From contig JAFASF010000245.1 of the NCBI GenBank assembly GCA_019244745.1, positions 1 to 36,348 on the forward strand: 36,348 bases of DNA. Reading direction: 5' to 3'. The notes beneath the pieces are model-generated. The model saw only the letters and a program-made list of their open reading frames with translations. It was not told the DNA's origin and searched no databases. Shown here piece by piece: positions 1 through 7,453 of this stretch. Made by a program: the position numbers and the translations under genes. Numbering within the stretch: the stretch's first letter is position 1; each line of letters begins with the position of its first letter. Source of the stretch: Solirubrobacterales bacterium. GTDB lineage: Bacteria; Actinomycetota; Thermoleophilia; Solirubrobacterales; Solirubrobacteraceae.

Positions 1-143
1 CCCGATGCTCTCGCACGGACGGTGGGTGGTGTGCGCGGCATCCGGCGAACCGAGCCGCGGGCGGGACTGGCACCCGCCTCACGCGGGCGCAGGCGGGACC
101 GGCACCCGCCTCGTCGGGCGGTGTCGGCTCAGGCGCACAGGGA

Positions 144-189
144 CGTGGTCGCTCGAATGGGGCACATACGCACCGTTGGAGCGACCACG
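144..189. repeat. 46-base hairpin with perfect 11-bp arms
   Basis: CGTGGTCGCTC at 144-154 is exactly complementary to GAGCGACCACG at 179-189, leaving a 24-base loop. It resembles in size, but not in sequence, the 45-base palindromic units at 32396-32676. Its role is unknown. Confidence 0.65.
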
Positions 190-192
190 CCC

Positions 193-285
193 CTTCCGGA
201 GCGGGTGGCCGGGGTTCGCCGACTGTCGACTCCCCCTACCCTTCCCGAGCGGGTGGCGGGATCCGCCGACCGCCGGCCCCCCTAC
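193..285. repeat. two tandem imperfect direct repeats of about 46 bases
   Basis: Copy one (193-239) and copy two (240-285) both begin CTTCC, share GAGCGGGTGGC near the start and CGCCGAC in the middle, and end in CCCCCTAC. Differences are substitutions and one- or two-base indels. Confidence 0.6.
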
Positions 286-397
286 ATGCGCGCCGGCCTC
301 GGTTCCTTTCGCAAACCACGCGGCCCCCGGGCTCACCGATCCCGCCCCCCGCTCGCATCCGGCCACATCTCCGGCCGACCCGGCTTTCCGCGTTTCG

Positions 398-1249
398 TCA
401 GGCCGCCTCGGCCTCGGCCGCAAATCCGAGGCCCACCTCCAGCCCCTCGAAGTACTCCCGCGCAAGCCGGCCCCAGCGCTGATGGCGGTCCACGAACAGC
501 GCGTGCGCCCGCTCGCGTGGCCACCGCGGCGGCAGCAGGCTCGCGGGTAGATCCGGGTCGAGGAACGGGAACTTCCGCCACGCGTGCACCAGCGTGGTCT
601 GCATCCGGAAACACGCTTCGGGCGTGGCCGGACGGACCCGCGCGAAGTCCTCGATGAACGCTGTGTACTGCTCTCGTACCCGCTCGAGATCCCAGGCGGC
701 CGCCGCGACTCGCTCTGGATCACCTACCGCCCCGAACTCGGCGACGAACGACGTCGCGTCAGCGGCGGCTTCGCCGTCGATCGCGTCGGCCAGCTCGCCC
801 TCGCGCTCGACATGCGGCGTCAGCCACACCCCGCCGCCGAGCGAACCTAGACCGGCCCAGGCCAGCCGCGAGCGCAGCTGGTGGCGGACAGCGCGGCGCT
901 CTTCCGGAACGCGCAGGACCACCATCAGCCAGCGTCCGTCCCACTGCCACGGGTGGCCGAACGAGTAGATGCGCTCGGCGCCGTTGCGAAGCAGCTCCGC
1001 GGTTTCCACGCTGAGCGACATCCGCGAGCGGCGCCCGCGGCGCTCGGTGGTCAGCCAGCCCTCACGGGTGCTGCGCGCCAGGGCCTGACGCGACGCGTGG
1101 CGGCTGTAGCCCACCGCGCCCAGCGCAGCGACGAGCGTCTCCTGCCAGACGCTGCCGGACCGGGGCAGCACGTATTCGCCCAGCACGGTGAGCAGCACCG
1201 ACCGTGCCGCCGGCGCGCCCACCGATCGCCGTCTCAGCTGGTCGTCCAC
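398..1249 (-). CDS. paaX: PaaX-family transcriptional repressor
   Basis: PaaX proteins are GntR-like winged-helix repressors of phenylacetate catabolism that are released by phenylacetyl-CoA; that role is known for the family and inferred here. The 283-residue product matches the usual length of about 300. It has an N-terminal winged helix (about residues 15-85, with a Ser-Arg-His-Ala-Ser-Arg-Gln recognition-helix pattern), a central PaaX domain (FGHPWQWDGRW, about 97-107) and the C-terminal PaaX_C region with conserved WRKFPFLDPDLP and LP..WP motifs near residues 230-250. The start is GTG at 1249, overlapping the zinc-ribbon gene by 16 bases, so it is translated as the last gene of the leftward operon. 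It probably represses its own operon and the divergent one from the palindromic region at 3700-3746. The actual ligand may be a different aryl-CoA. Confidence 0.85.
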   Translation of the reverse strand: MDDQLRRRSVGAPAARSVLLTVLGEYVLPRSGSVWQETLVAALGAVGYSRHASRQALARSTREGWLTTERRGRRSRMSLSVETAELLRNGAERIYSFGHPWQWDGRWLMVVLRVPEERRAVRHQLRSRLAWAGLGSLGGGVWLTPHVEREGELADAIDGEAAADATSFVAEFGAVGDPERVAAAAWDLERVREQYTAFIEDFARVRPATPEACFRMQTTLVHAWRKFPFLDPDLPASLLPPRWPRERAHALFVDRHQRWGRLAREYFEGLEVGLGFAAEAEAA

Positions 1250-1440
1250 GGCGCCGGCGGATCGTCAACATGCGAGTGACCGGCGGGGTCCGATGCCGGC
1301 AGATCCGAGCGCACCGCTTCGAAGTGCGTGTTACAGCTCCGGCAACGGACCTGGCTCGTGATCAGCTGTCCCCCCCAGAGCGACACCAGCTCGACCTCCG
1401 ACGATCCGCAGAACGGACAGCACGCGGGCTCGCCGCTCAC
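1234..1440 (-). CDS. free-standing PaaD-type C-terminal zinc ribbon
   Basis: This 68-residue protein has two cysteine pairs, C8xxC11 and C33xxC36, framing a GSSEVELVSLWGGQLITSQ segment. That is the signature of the zinc-ribbon tail normally fused to the C-terminus of PaaD, the maturation protein of phenylacetyl-CoA epoxidase. Here it is separate from the PaaD MIP18 domain (2361-2708), with paaB and paaC between them. The GTG start at 1440 overlaps the paaC stop (GTGA, 1437-1440), indicating coupled translation; an upstream ATG at 1470 would force a 34-base overlap. The last 20 residues (acidic, Pro-rich) look disordered. I infer that it works in trans with PaaD in loading iron into the oxygenase. 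Confidence 0.8.
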   Translation of the reverse strand: MSGEPACCPFCGSSEVELVSLWGGQLITSQVRCRSCNTHFEAVRSDLPASDPAGHSHVDDPPAPWTTS

Positions 1441-2144
1441 CTCCGATGCACCTCGTCCCAGCCGTCCCAATCAGCGGGCTCATCCAGCGCCACGCGCGCG
1501 CCCACGCCATCCGACAGAGCGAGAAGCCACTCGCGAACGCGCCGCCGGATCGCCGCCGGACCCTCGATGACCATGCCCCGCGCGATCGCCTCCTGGTAGC
1601 CGGGATGCCCGTCCGGACCGGGCCACCGCGAGGCCTGCGCCCACATCTCGCCTATTCGCTGGATGAGCAGGTCCAGATCGCTCCCGCCCGTCCGGCCGAT
1701 GCGGCGCAGCCACGCCTCGGCGTGAACCCGGTGGGCGCCTTCCTCCTGAAGGATCTTGCGCGCGCGCTGGGCCAGCGGCTCGATCGAGCTGTCACGCGCG
1801 GTCGCGACGAACGTGGTGAGGATGCCGTCGACCACCAGGTTGGCCGCGATGAACGAGGCCCAGTCGGGGAGCTCGCGCGCGATCACGGGCAAGGGATAAC
1901 CCGCTTCGAGCCCCTCGTCGTCGCGACTCACGCCCAGCTTCGCGAGCACCGGATAAGTGGCCCGCGCGTGGCCGAGCTCGTCCTGGGCCATGGCGGCCGC
2001 GGCCACCGCGGACTCGATCGTCGGGGCGCTGACCGCCCACTCCCCATAGCGCCGCCCGAGCGCCCCCTTGTTGTCCGCGAGCGATCCGATCAGGGAGATC
2101 ATCGTCGAGGTCGCCGCATCGACAGCAGAGGACTTCAAACTCAT
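1437..2144 (-). CDS. paaC: PaaC-like ferritin-fold subunit of an aryl-CoA oxygenase, with two ExxH motifs
   Basis: This is a PaaA_PaaC-family helical subunit of 235 residues (E. coli PaaC has 248). It aligns with classical PaaC through RxGEW..xAP (about 32-41) and the WLRRIG segment (145-150). Classical PaaC is a structural partner that has lost its iron ligands. Here the helix-B motif reads D55-E56-L-G-H59 and the helix-C motif E134-E135-G-A-H138, both ExxH, with an Asp at 106. The helix-A glutamate of PaaA is not evident (Lys26 at that position; Asp24 and Glu35 are near). The start is ATG at 2144, overlapping the paaB stop (ATGA). It may bind iron itself, or be an intermediate between PaaA and PaaC. 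Confidence 0.82.
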   Translation of the reverse strand: MSLKSSAVDAATSTMISLIGSLADNKGALGRRYGEWAVSAPTIESAVAAAAMAQDELGHARATYPVLAKLGVSRDDEGLEAGYPLPVIARELPDWASFIAANLVVDGILTTFVATARDSSIEPLAQRARKILQEEGAHRVHAEAWLRRIGRTGGSDLDLLIQRIGEMWAQASRWPGPDGHPGYQEAIARGMVIEGPAAIRRRVREWLLALSDGVGARVALDEPADWDGWDEVHRR

Positions 2145-2338
2145 GGGTGGATCGCCTCCCGGATAGCAACCCGTGGCACGAGGATCATGTGGACCCACGG
2201 CTGCTCGTCGTAGATCGCGCGCGCCGAGACCAGCGCGAGATCCTCGTCGTCCTCGGTCACCGTCCCCACGTGATGCAGCGGCTCCTCGTAGGCCTTGCGC
2301 GCGAACACCTCCCACACGGTTTCGTCCGCGCGGCTCAC
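2141..2338 (-). CDS. paaB: PaaB-like small subunit of the aryl-CoA oxygenase
   Basis: PaaB is the small bridging subunit that holds the PaaA-PaaC pairs together in phenylacetyl-CoA epoxidase. The product is only 65 residues (E. coli PaaB has 95). It shows the family pattern WEVFARKAYEEPLHHVG near residues 8-24 and a beta hairpin ending in WVHMILVPR. The start is GTG at 2338, 22 bases after the paaD stop; a longer in-frame extension would overlap paaD and shows no similarity. The gene ends in an ATGA overlap with paaC. The short length suggests a minimal bridge. The assignment rests on motif pattern and position between paaD and paaC. Confidence 0.78.
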   Translation of the reverse strand: MSRADETVWEVFARKAYEEPLHHVGTVTEDDEDLALVSARAIYDEQPWVHMILVPRVAIREAIHP

Positions 2339-2360
2339 GCGATCATCCCGAACCGTCGGC

Positions 2361-2708
2361 TCACGCCACGATCCCCAGGCTCCGCATCCTCTCGCGGGCC
2401 TCCGACCGGATCCGGTCCTTCGTCCACACCGGATCCCACACCACTTCGATGTCCACCCGATCCACATCCGGGTCGCGTAGAAGGGCATCGCGGATGTCCT
2501 CCTCGATGAACTCCATCGCCGGGCAGCCCATCGAGGTGAACGTGAGCTCGACCACGGCCACGCGCCCCTCCATCCCGTAGGCGAGCGACACGATCAAGCC
2601 GAGCCCGACGACCGACACCGGGAGCTCCGGATCCTCCACCTTGCGCAGCGCATCCCACAGCCGCGCCTCGACCCGCTCGGCATCGGTCAGCGCCACCGCG
2701 ACGCTCAC
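2361..2708 (-). CDS. paaD: PaaD-like MIP18/DUF59 protein lacking its zinc-ribbon domain
   Basis: This 115-residue protein is a MIP18-family (DUF59) domain. It contains DPELPVSVVGLGLI (26-39) and TFTSMGCPAMEFI (56-68) with the conserved Cys62. PaaD-type proteins help assemble the metal centre of the PaaABC oxygenase, and relatives such as SufT act in iron-sulfur assembly. Usual PaaD is about 160 residues because a zinc ribbon follows; here the reading frame stops after RMRSLGIVA, and the ribbon is encoded as a separate gene at 1234-1440. The start is GTG at 2708, overlapping the paaA stop (GTGA, 2705-2708). Confidence 0.85.
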   Translation of the reverse strand: MSVAVALTDAERVEARLWDALRKVEDPELPVSVVGLGLIVSLAYGMEGRVAVVELTFTSMGCPAMEFIEEDIRDALLRDPDVDRVDIEVVWDPVWTKDRIRSEARERMRSLGIVA

Positions 2709-3667
2709 GCCACCCTCCGCAACCCAGTGGTCTGATACCCACGCTGGAGCGTCCGAACGTATTGCTCGTTCATCGGACCCCGGGCCCGCCAGCGCGCCAA
2801 GACCTCGTCCCAGCCAATCGCGCCCTCGCCGAGCAGCCACTCGCGCCGGTCAGCGTCGAAACGGGCCGGAAACGGGCAGTCGATCACGTAGCGGTCCTGC
2901 GAGGCATCGAGGTGCGCGGGCACTCGGATCTCGATCTCCTCCATGAACGGGACCACCTCGGCCATCCACGTCTGGCGAAGCTGGTCATTGGATTTGCCCT
3001 TGAAGCCGTAGTCGAGCTGCTCGGAGTGCTGCTTGCGCGCGTCGGGCAGCCCGAACCACTCGAGCGTGAGGATGAACATCCAGTCGACCGCGCGCTGGAC
3101 CGCCTCCCTTCCGTCCGCCTCGCGAGTGAGCTTGCGCAGCCAGGTTCGGCCGTGGCGAAGATGAAACGTCTCCTCTTTGTCGACTTTGGCCAGCGCCCGC
3201 TTCCACGGACCGAACGTGCTCGACTCGTACACGTCTGAGAGCAGCACGAACCCGGCCTGGTCATACAGCGCGTTCGCGCACACCAGCTCGACCCACGAGC
3301 GGAGCGGTATGTCGAACGCGTACGGATATTTGAATTCCCGAGCAGGCCGCTCGTAGACGAGCCAGTCCATGTCCACCCCGAGATCGCCCAGCAGGCGATA
3401 GCCGATATGGGCGTGCGCGAGCTCGTCCTGGATGATCGACATGGCCGAACCGAAGTTGTTGAGCGCCGGGGCGCTCTGGGCCGCCAGCAGGTACGAGGGA
3501 GCGCTCACGAACTCCGTGTCGGCGGACACCGTAAGGATGCGCCGCATCCCCTCCAGATACTTGGGCGACATGTGCTGGAGGCCCTCCACGAGCTTTCCGG
3601 CGGCCAGGTGGGCCTGCACCTGCTCCTCGCTCAGCGGGGCCAGCTCTTCAATCGGGGTGTCGGCCAT
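2705..3667 (-). CDS. paaA: PaaA-like catalytic di-iron subunit of an aryl-CoA oxygenase
   Basis: PaaA is the catalytic subunit of 1,2-phenylacetyl-CoA epoxidase, which uses a carboxylate-bridged di-iron centre and O2 to epoxidise the CoA-activated aromatic ring. The 320-residue product has the ligand set in the expected order and spacing: Glu52, then D81-E82-L-A-H85 30 residues later, Asp136, and K-E-E166-T-F-H169. Downstream, IGWDEVLARWRARGPMNEQ (284-302) matches the C-terminal PaaA region. The start is ATG at 3667, preceded by GGAAAGG at a good distance; the in-frame extension to 3745 runs through the promoter. It is the first gene of the leftward operon. The true substrate (phenylacetyl-CoA, benzoyl-CoA or another aryl-CoA) cannot be read from sequence. 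Confidence 0.87.
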   Translation of the reverse strand: MADTPIEELAPLSEEQVQAHLAAGKLVEGLQHMSPKYLEGMRRILTVSADTEFVSAPSYLLAAQSAPALNNFGSAMSIIQDELAHAHIGYRLLGDLGVDMDWLVYERPAREFKYPYAFDIPLRSWVELVCANALYDQAGFVLLSDVYESSTFGPWKRALAKVDKEETFHLRHGRTWLRKLTREADGREAVQRAVDWMFILTLEWFGLPDARKQHSEQLDYGFKGKSNDQLRQTWMAEVVPFMEEIEIRVPAHLDASQDRYVIDCPFPARFDADRREWLLGEGAIGWDEVLARWRARGPMNEQYVRTLQRGYQTTGLRRVA

Positions 3668-3699
3668 GGCTGCCTTTCCGCGGACCAGATGGTATGACA

Positions 3700-3746
3700 C
3701 TTGACTTACGTCCGTGAGCGTATAGTCTCTCCTTGAAAACGTCAAG
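3700..3746. promoter_or_regulatory. shared divergent promoter with mirrored -35 boxes around a palindrome
   Basis: TTGACT (3701-3706, plus) with TAGTCT (3723-3728) at 16-base spacing, and TTGACG (3746-3741, minus) with TACGCT (3723-3718) at 17-base spacing, form overlapping promoters for the two catabolic operons. The -35 boxes are the arms of an inverted repeat CTTGAC/GTCAAG. Between them, GACTTACG (3703-3710) and CGTATAGTC (3719-3727) make a near-perfect palindrome centred on about 3715 and covering both -10 regions. It is a good candidate PaaX operator; this is inference from position. Confidence 0.6.
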
Positions 3747-3771
3747 CGAGAGCGGCAGCGAGGAGGAAGGC

Positions 3772-5226
3772 GTGCCGGAGATGCTGATCGGAGGCGAGTG
3801 GCGCCAAGCGAGCGCTCACGAGGAGCTCGAGGTCGTGAATCCCGCCACCGAGGAGGTGGTGGACAGCGTGCCGGCGGGCGCGCCGGACGACGTCGAGCTG
3901 GCGGTCGCGACGGCCAAGCGGGCGTTCACCGACTGGTCGCAGACGGACACCGAAAAACGCGCGGCGATCCTCACCAAAGCCGCCGACCTCATCCACGAGC
4001 AGGCGCGCGAGCTCGCGGCGAAGCTCACGGCCGAACAGGGAAAGCCGCTCGCGGAGGCGGCCGGCGAGGTCAGCCATCTCGCGCACGGCGTTCGCTTCTA
4101 CGCCGAGCTCGCGACCAAGGTTCGCGGCGCCTATCAGGATCTTCCGTCGACGCTCGGGCCGGCGTACGGCATGGTCATCCGCCGCCCCATGGGGGTCTGC
4201 GCCGCGATCACGCCCTACAACTTCCCGCTCACGCTCCTCGGCACGAAGGTCGCACCCGCGCTGGCGGCGGGAAACACGGTCGTGGCCAAGCCGGCGGCGA
4301 CCACCCCGCTCGCGACGCTCGAGGTGGGGCGCCTGTTCTCCGAGGCCGGCGTACCGGACGGCGTGCTGAACGTGGTCACCGGACGCGGGTCAGAGATCGG
4401 CGACGCGCTCGTCGGCCATCCGGACGTCCGGCGGGTCGCGTTCACGGGCTCGACCGCCGTGGGACGACGGGTCGCGGCCCTGGCCGCGCCGGAGCTGAAA
4501 CGGATCAGCCTCGAGCTCGGCGGCTCCGATCCGGTGATCGTGTGCGCGGACGCCGACGTCGACGCCGCGGTGAAGGCGGTGATCATCGGCCGCTACTGGA
4601 ACGCCGGTCAGGCCTGCCTGGGGTGCAAGCGGGTGTTCGTCCACGACTCGGCGTACGACAATTTCGTCGCGCAGCTGGTGGAGCGTGTCGGACGCTACGA
4701 GCCGGGAGACGGCACCACCAAACCCGAGAAGCCGAAGCTGCGCATGGGCCCGATTCACACCCGCGCCGGGCGCGAGGAGCTGCTCGAGCAGATCGAGGAC
4801 GGCGTGTCCTCGGGCGGAGAGCTCCTGATCGGCGGCGGCACCGGCTCGAGCCCCAACGGAAAGGGATACTTCCTCGAGCCGGCGGTGATCGCGCAGCCGG
4901 ACGACGGCTCCCGCCTGATGCGCGAGGAGGTGTTCGGCCCGGTGCTGCCGGTCCTGCGCTTCAGTGACTTCGACGACGCGCTGCGACGCGCGAACGACAC
5001 CCCGTACGGGCTCGGCTCCTCGATCTGGACGCACGATGCACGGCTCATCCACCGGGCGGCGCAGGAGATCGACGCCGGTATGACCTGGGTCAACCAGATC
5101 CACTACGGCTACGACGAGCTGCCGTTCGGCGGGATGAAGGCATCGGGGTTCGGCAAGGAGCACGGGCAGGAGGCGCTCGATTCCTACGCGGAAATCAAGT
5201 CCGTGGTCGTGGGAGGGCTGGCCTGA
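3772..5226 (+). CDS. NAD(P)-dependent aldehyde dehydrogenase (first of two paralogues)
   Basis: This 484-residue ALDH-superfamily enzyme oxidises an aldehyde, probably a semialdehyde acyl-CoA or an aromatic aldehyde, to the acid or CoA ester. It shows PYNFP with Asn150, the FTGSTAVG cofactor loop (224-231), the general base Glu248 in LELGG and the nucleophile Cys282 in NAGQACLGCKR, then EEVFGPV and a C-terminal PFGGMKASGFGKEHG. I chose GTG 3772 because GAGGAGG at 3760-3766 lies five bases upstream; a TTG at 3733 would put the promoter inside the gene. Its stop overlaps the next ATG by one base (TGATG). In the paa pathway the corresponding aldehyde step is done by PaaZ, but no hydratase domain is fused here. 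Confidence 0.88.
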   Translation: MPEMLIGGEWRQASAHEELEVVNPATEEVVDSVPAGAPDDVELAVATAKRAFTDWSQTDTEKRAAILTKAADLIHEQARELAAKLTAEQGKPLAEAAGEVSHLAHGVRFYAELATKVRGAYQDLPSTLGPAYGMVIRRPMGVCAAITPYNFPLTLLGTKVAPALAAGNTVVAKPAATTPLATLEVGRLFSEAGVPDGVLNVVTGRGSEIGDALVGHPDVRRVAFTGSTAVGRRVAALAAPELKRISLELGGSDPVIVCADADVDAAVKAVIIGRYWNAGQACLGCKRVFVHDSAYDNFVAQLVERVGRYEPGDGTTKPEKPKLRMGPIHTRAGREELLEQIEDGVSSGGELLIGGGTGSSPNGKGYFLEPAVIAQPDDGSRLMREEVFGPVLPVLRFSDFDDALRRANDTPYGLGSSIWTHDARLIHRAAQEIDAGMTWVNQIHYGYDELPFGGMKASGFGKEHGQEALDSYAEIKSVVVGGLA

Positions 5227-5996
5227 TGGCCGTCACCTTCGCCGAGCACGGCCGGGTGGGTCGGATCACGCTCGACAACCCGCCGGCCAACTCCTACGAC
5301 GCCCAGGTCATGAGCGAGTTCTCCGTGGCCGTGGACGAGGCCATCGACTCCGGCGTGCGCGCGGTGGTCGTGGCCAGCGCCTCGGAGAAGTTCTTCTCCG
5401 CCGGGGCCGACGTGAAGAAGTTTCTCGAGGGGGACGTCGAGGCGAACATGGAAATGATCCGCGTCAGCCAAGCCGCGTTCCGCCGCATGGCCGCCGCCGA
5501 CGCGGTGTTCATCGCCCACATCGGCGGCCATGCCCTCGGAGGGGGCCTCGAGATCGCGCTCGCCTGCGACATCCGCCTCGCCACGAACGGCAGCTACAAG
5601 CTGGGGACGCCGGAGGTGACGCTCGGGTTGCTTCCCGGCAACGGCGGCACCCAGCGACTCCCGCGGCTGGTCGGTCGCTCGCGGGCCCTGGAGCTCCTGC
5701 TCACCGGGCGCACCTTCTCGCCCGCCGACGCGCACGCCTGGGGGTTGGTGGCCGGGCTCTACGACCCCGAAGATGCCGACGACCGGGTCCGCGCGTACGC
5801 GCTGCGGTTTGCCACCGGACCGGCGCTGGCGACGGCGGCGATCAAGCGCGCCGTGCACGAGGGGAGCGAGATGAGCCTCGCCGAGGGGCTGGTCCTCGAG
5901 GGCGAGCTGATCGAGGAGCTGTTCCGCTCCGAGGACGCCCGCGAGGGACTGCACGCGTTCGTCGAGAAGCGCGAGCCGGAATTCGTGGGCGCATGA
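5226..5996 (+). CDS. enoyl-CoA hydratase/isomerase family protein
   Basis: This 256-residue crotonase-fold enzyme acts on enoyl-CoA thioesters. It has the oxyanion-hole segments SAGADVK (58-64) and GHALGGGLEIAL (101-112), and both hydratase glutamates: Glu109 (LGGGLE) and Glu130 (GTPEVTLG). With both present it should be a true hydratase (PaaF-like) or a multifunctional member, rather than an isomerase that keeps only one. It sits between two aldehyde dehydrogenase genes, with a one-base overlap upstream and an ATGA overlap downstream, so it works in the same pathway. It could handle the ring-opened or oxepin-type CoA intermediate or a later beta-oxidation step. Confidence 0.88.
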   Translation: MAVTFAEHGRVGRITLDNPPANSYDAQVMSEFSVAVDEAIDSGVRAVVVASASEKFFSAGADVKKFLEGDVEANMEMIRVSQAAFRRMAAADAVFIAHIGGHALGGGLEIALACDIRLATNGSYKLGTPEVTLGLLPGNGGTQRLPRLVGRSRALELLLTGRTFSPADAHAWGLVAGLYDPEDADDRVRAYALRFATGPALATAAIKRAVHEGSEMSLAEGLVLEGELIEELFRSEDAREGLHAFVEKREPEFVGA

Positions 5997-7453
5997 GCAC
6001 GCAGACGATCCAGACTTACGCCGGAGGCTTCTTCGACGGCCGCGAGCACACGAACGGCGGCGATCCGCTGCCGGTCACCGATCCCGGGATCGGGCAGGTG
6101 TTCGCCGAGGTCCCGGGCGGGACCGAGGCCGACGTCGACGCTGCCGTGCGCTCGGCGGCGCGCGCCTTCCCGGACTGGTCCGCGCTCGCGGTCCGCGAGC
6201 GCGGCGAGATCCTCGGTCGCGCTGCCCGTCACGCCGAGCAGCACTTGGACGAGCTGGTCCCCCTCCTAACCCGCGAGCAGGGTAAGACCCTGCGCGACTC
6301 CCGGATCGAGGTCACGAAGGCGCTCGACACGCTGATGCACTACGTCGGGCTGTCGCGCGCGCTGCGCGGGGCCCACACCCCGAACCTCGACCCGGGCGTC
6401 GAGGGAATCGTCCTGCGCCGCCCCCTCGGCGTGGTCGCCGCGATTGTCCCGTGGAACTTCCCGACCACGCTCCTGTGCAACAAGGTCGCCCCAGCTCTGG
6501 TCGCCGGCAACACGGTCGTGGCCAAGCCCGCCGGGACGACCCCGCTGACCACCCTGCGACTCGCCGAGCTCTTGGCCGATGGGGGGCTGCCGCCGGGTGT
6601 GTTCAACGTCGTCACCGGCAGCGGCTCGGTCACGGGCACCGCGCTGGTCAAGCACCCGCAGGTCCGCAAGATCGCCTTCACCGGCTCGACGCCGGTCGGC
6701 GAGCGGATCATGGCCCTGGCGGCGCGCGGCACGAAGCGCGTCACGCTCGAGCTGGGCGGGTCCGATCCCATGATCATCTGCGACGACGCCGACCTCGCGG
6801 CCGCAGCCAGCGCCGCATCGATGGGGCGCTTCTACAACTGCGGCCAGGCGTGCTTGGCGATCAAGCGCGTGTACGTGTTCGAGCCGGTGGCCGACGAGGT
6901 GATCGAGTCGATCACCTCGAAGGCCAAGCGGCTGAAGGTTGGGCGCGGCGATGTGGAGGGGTCGCAGATGGGGCCCATGCACTCCGCTGGGCAGCGCCGG
7001 GAGCTCAGCGGGCAGGTGGAGCGGACGCTGGCCCTGGGAGGCACTCTCACGACGGGCGGCGGTCCGCCCGACGATCCGGAGCTGGCCGACGGCTTCTTCT
7101 ACTCCCCCACCGTCATTGTCGATCCGCCGCACGACTCGCCGATGGCCACCGAGGAGGTGTTTGGTCCCGCGTTGCCGATCTGGCGCGTCGAGGACCTCGC
7201 CGAGGCGATCGAGCGCGCGAACGCGTCGCAGTTCGGCCTCGGCTCGTCGGTCTGGACGCGCGACCTCCACCGCGCCCGGCAGGCCGCCGAGCAGATCGAG
7301 GCCGGCTACACGTGGATCAACTCGCGCACCAAGGTCTACGACGAGCTCCCGTTCGGCGGGTGGAAGTCGAGCGGCTACGGCAAGGAGCACGGCGAGGAGG
7401 CCTTCTCCTACTACACCGAGACCAAGTCCGTCGTGGTCACCAGCGGGCCGTGA
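5993..7453 (+). CDS. NAD(P)-dependent aldehyde dehydrogenase (second paralogue)
   Basis: This 486-residue ALDH-superfamily protein is a paralogue of the one at 3772-5226, sharing the end pattern DELPFGGxKxSGxGKEHG. Catalytic elements are Asn155 in PWNFP, FTGSTPVG (229-236), Glu253 in LELGG and Cys287 in NCGQACLAIKR. The region after the nucleophile differs from the first copy (AIK against GCK), so the two may use different aldehydes. The start is ATG at 5993 in an ATGA overlap with the hydratase gene. An aldehyde dehydrogenase close to BoxD or succinate-semialdehyde dehydrogenase would fit; sequence alone does not decide it. Confidence 0.88.
   Translation: MSTQTIQTYAGGFFDGREHTNGGDPLPVTDPGIGQVFAEVPGGTEADVDAAVRSAARAFPDWSALAVRERGEILGRAARHAEQHLDELVPLLTREQGKTLRDSRIEVTKALDTLMHYVGLSRALRGAHTPNLDPGVEGIVLRRPLGVVAAIVPWNFPTTLLCNKVAPALVAGNTVVAKPAGTTPLTTLRLAELLADGGLPPGVFNVVTGSGSVTGTALVKHPQVRKIAFTGSTPVGERIMALAARGTKRVTLELGGSDPMIICDDADLAAAASAASMGRFYNCGQACLAIKRVYVFEPVADEVIESITSKAKRLKVGRGDVEGSQMGPMHSAGQRRELSGQVERTLALGGTLTTGGGPPDDPELADGFFYSPTVIVDPPHDSPMATEEVFGPALPIWRVEDLAEAIERANASQFGLGSSVWTRDLHRARQAAEQIEAGYTWINSRTKVYDELPFGGWKSSGYGKEHGEEAFSYYTETKSVVVTSGP

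Larger units (their letters stand above)
1..397. other. gene-free repeat-rich region downstream of paaX
   Basis: I see no convincing gene here. The open frames on both strands lack recognisable domains and run into the paaX antisense. The stretch holds several repeats. There are two 20-base direct copies at 61-80 and 93-112 differing at one base, each able to fold on GCGGG/CCCGC. A perfect 11-base inverted repeat lies at 144-154 and 179-189. Two imperfect copies of about 46 bases lie in tandem at 193-239 and 240-285. This is the 3' side of the leftward paa operon, so some of these may act as terminators or RNA stabilisers, but no clear T-run follows them. Confidence 0.6.
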
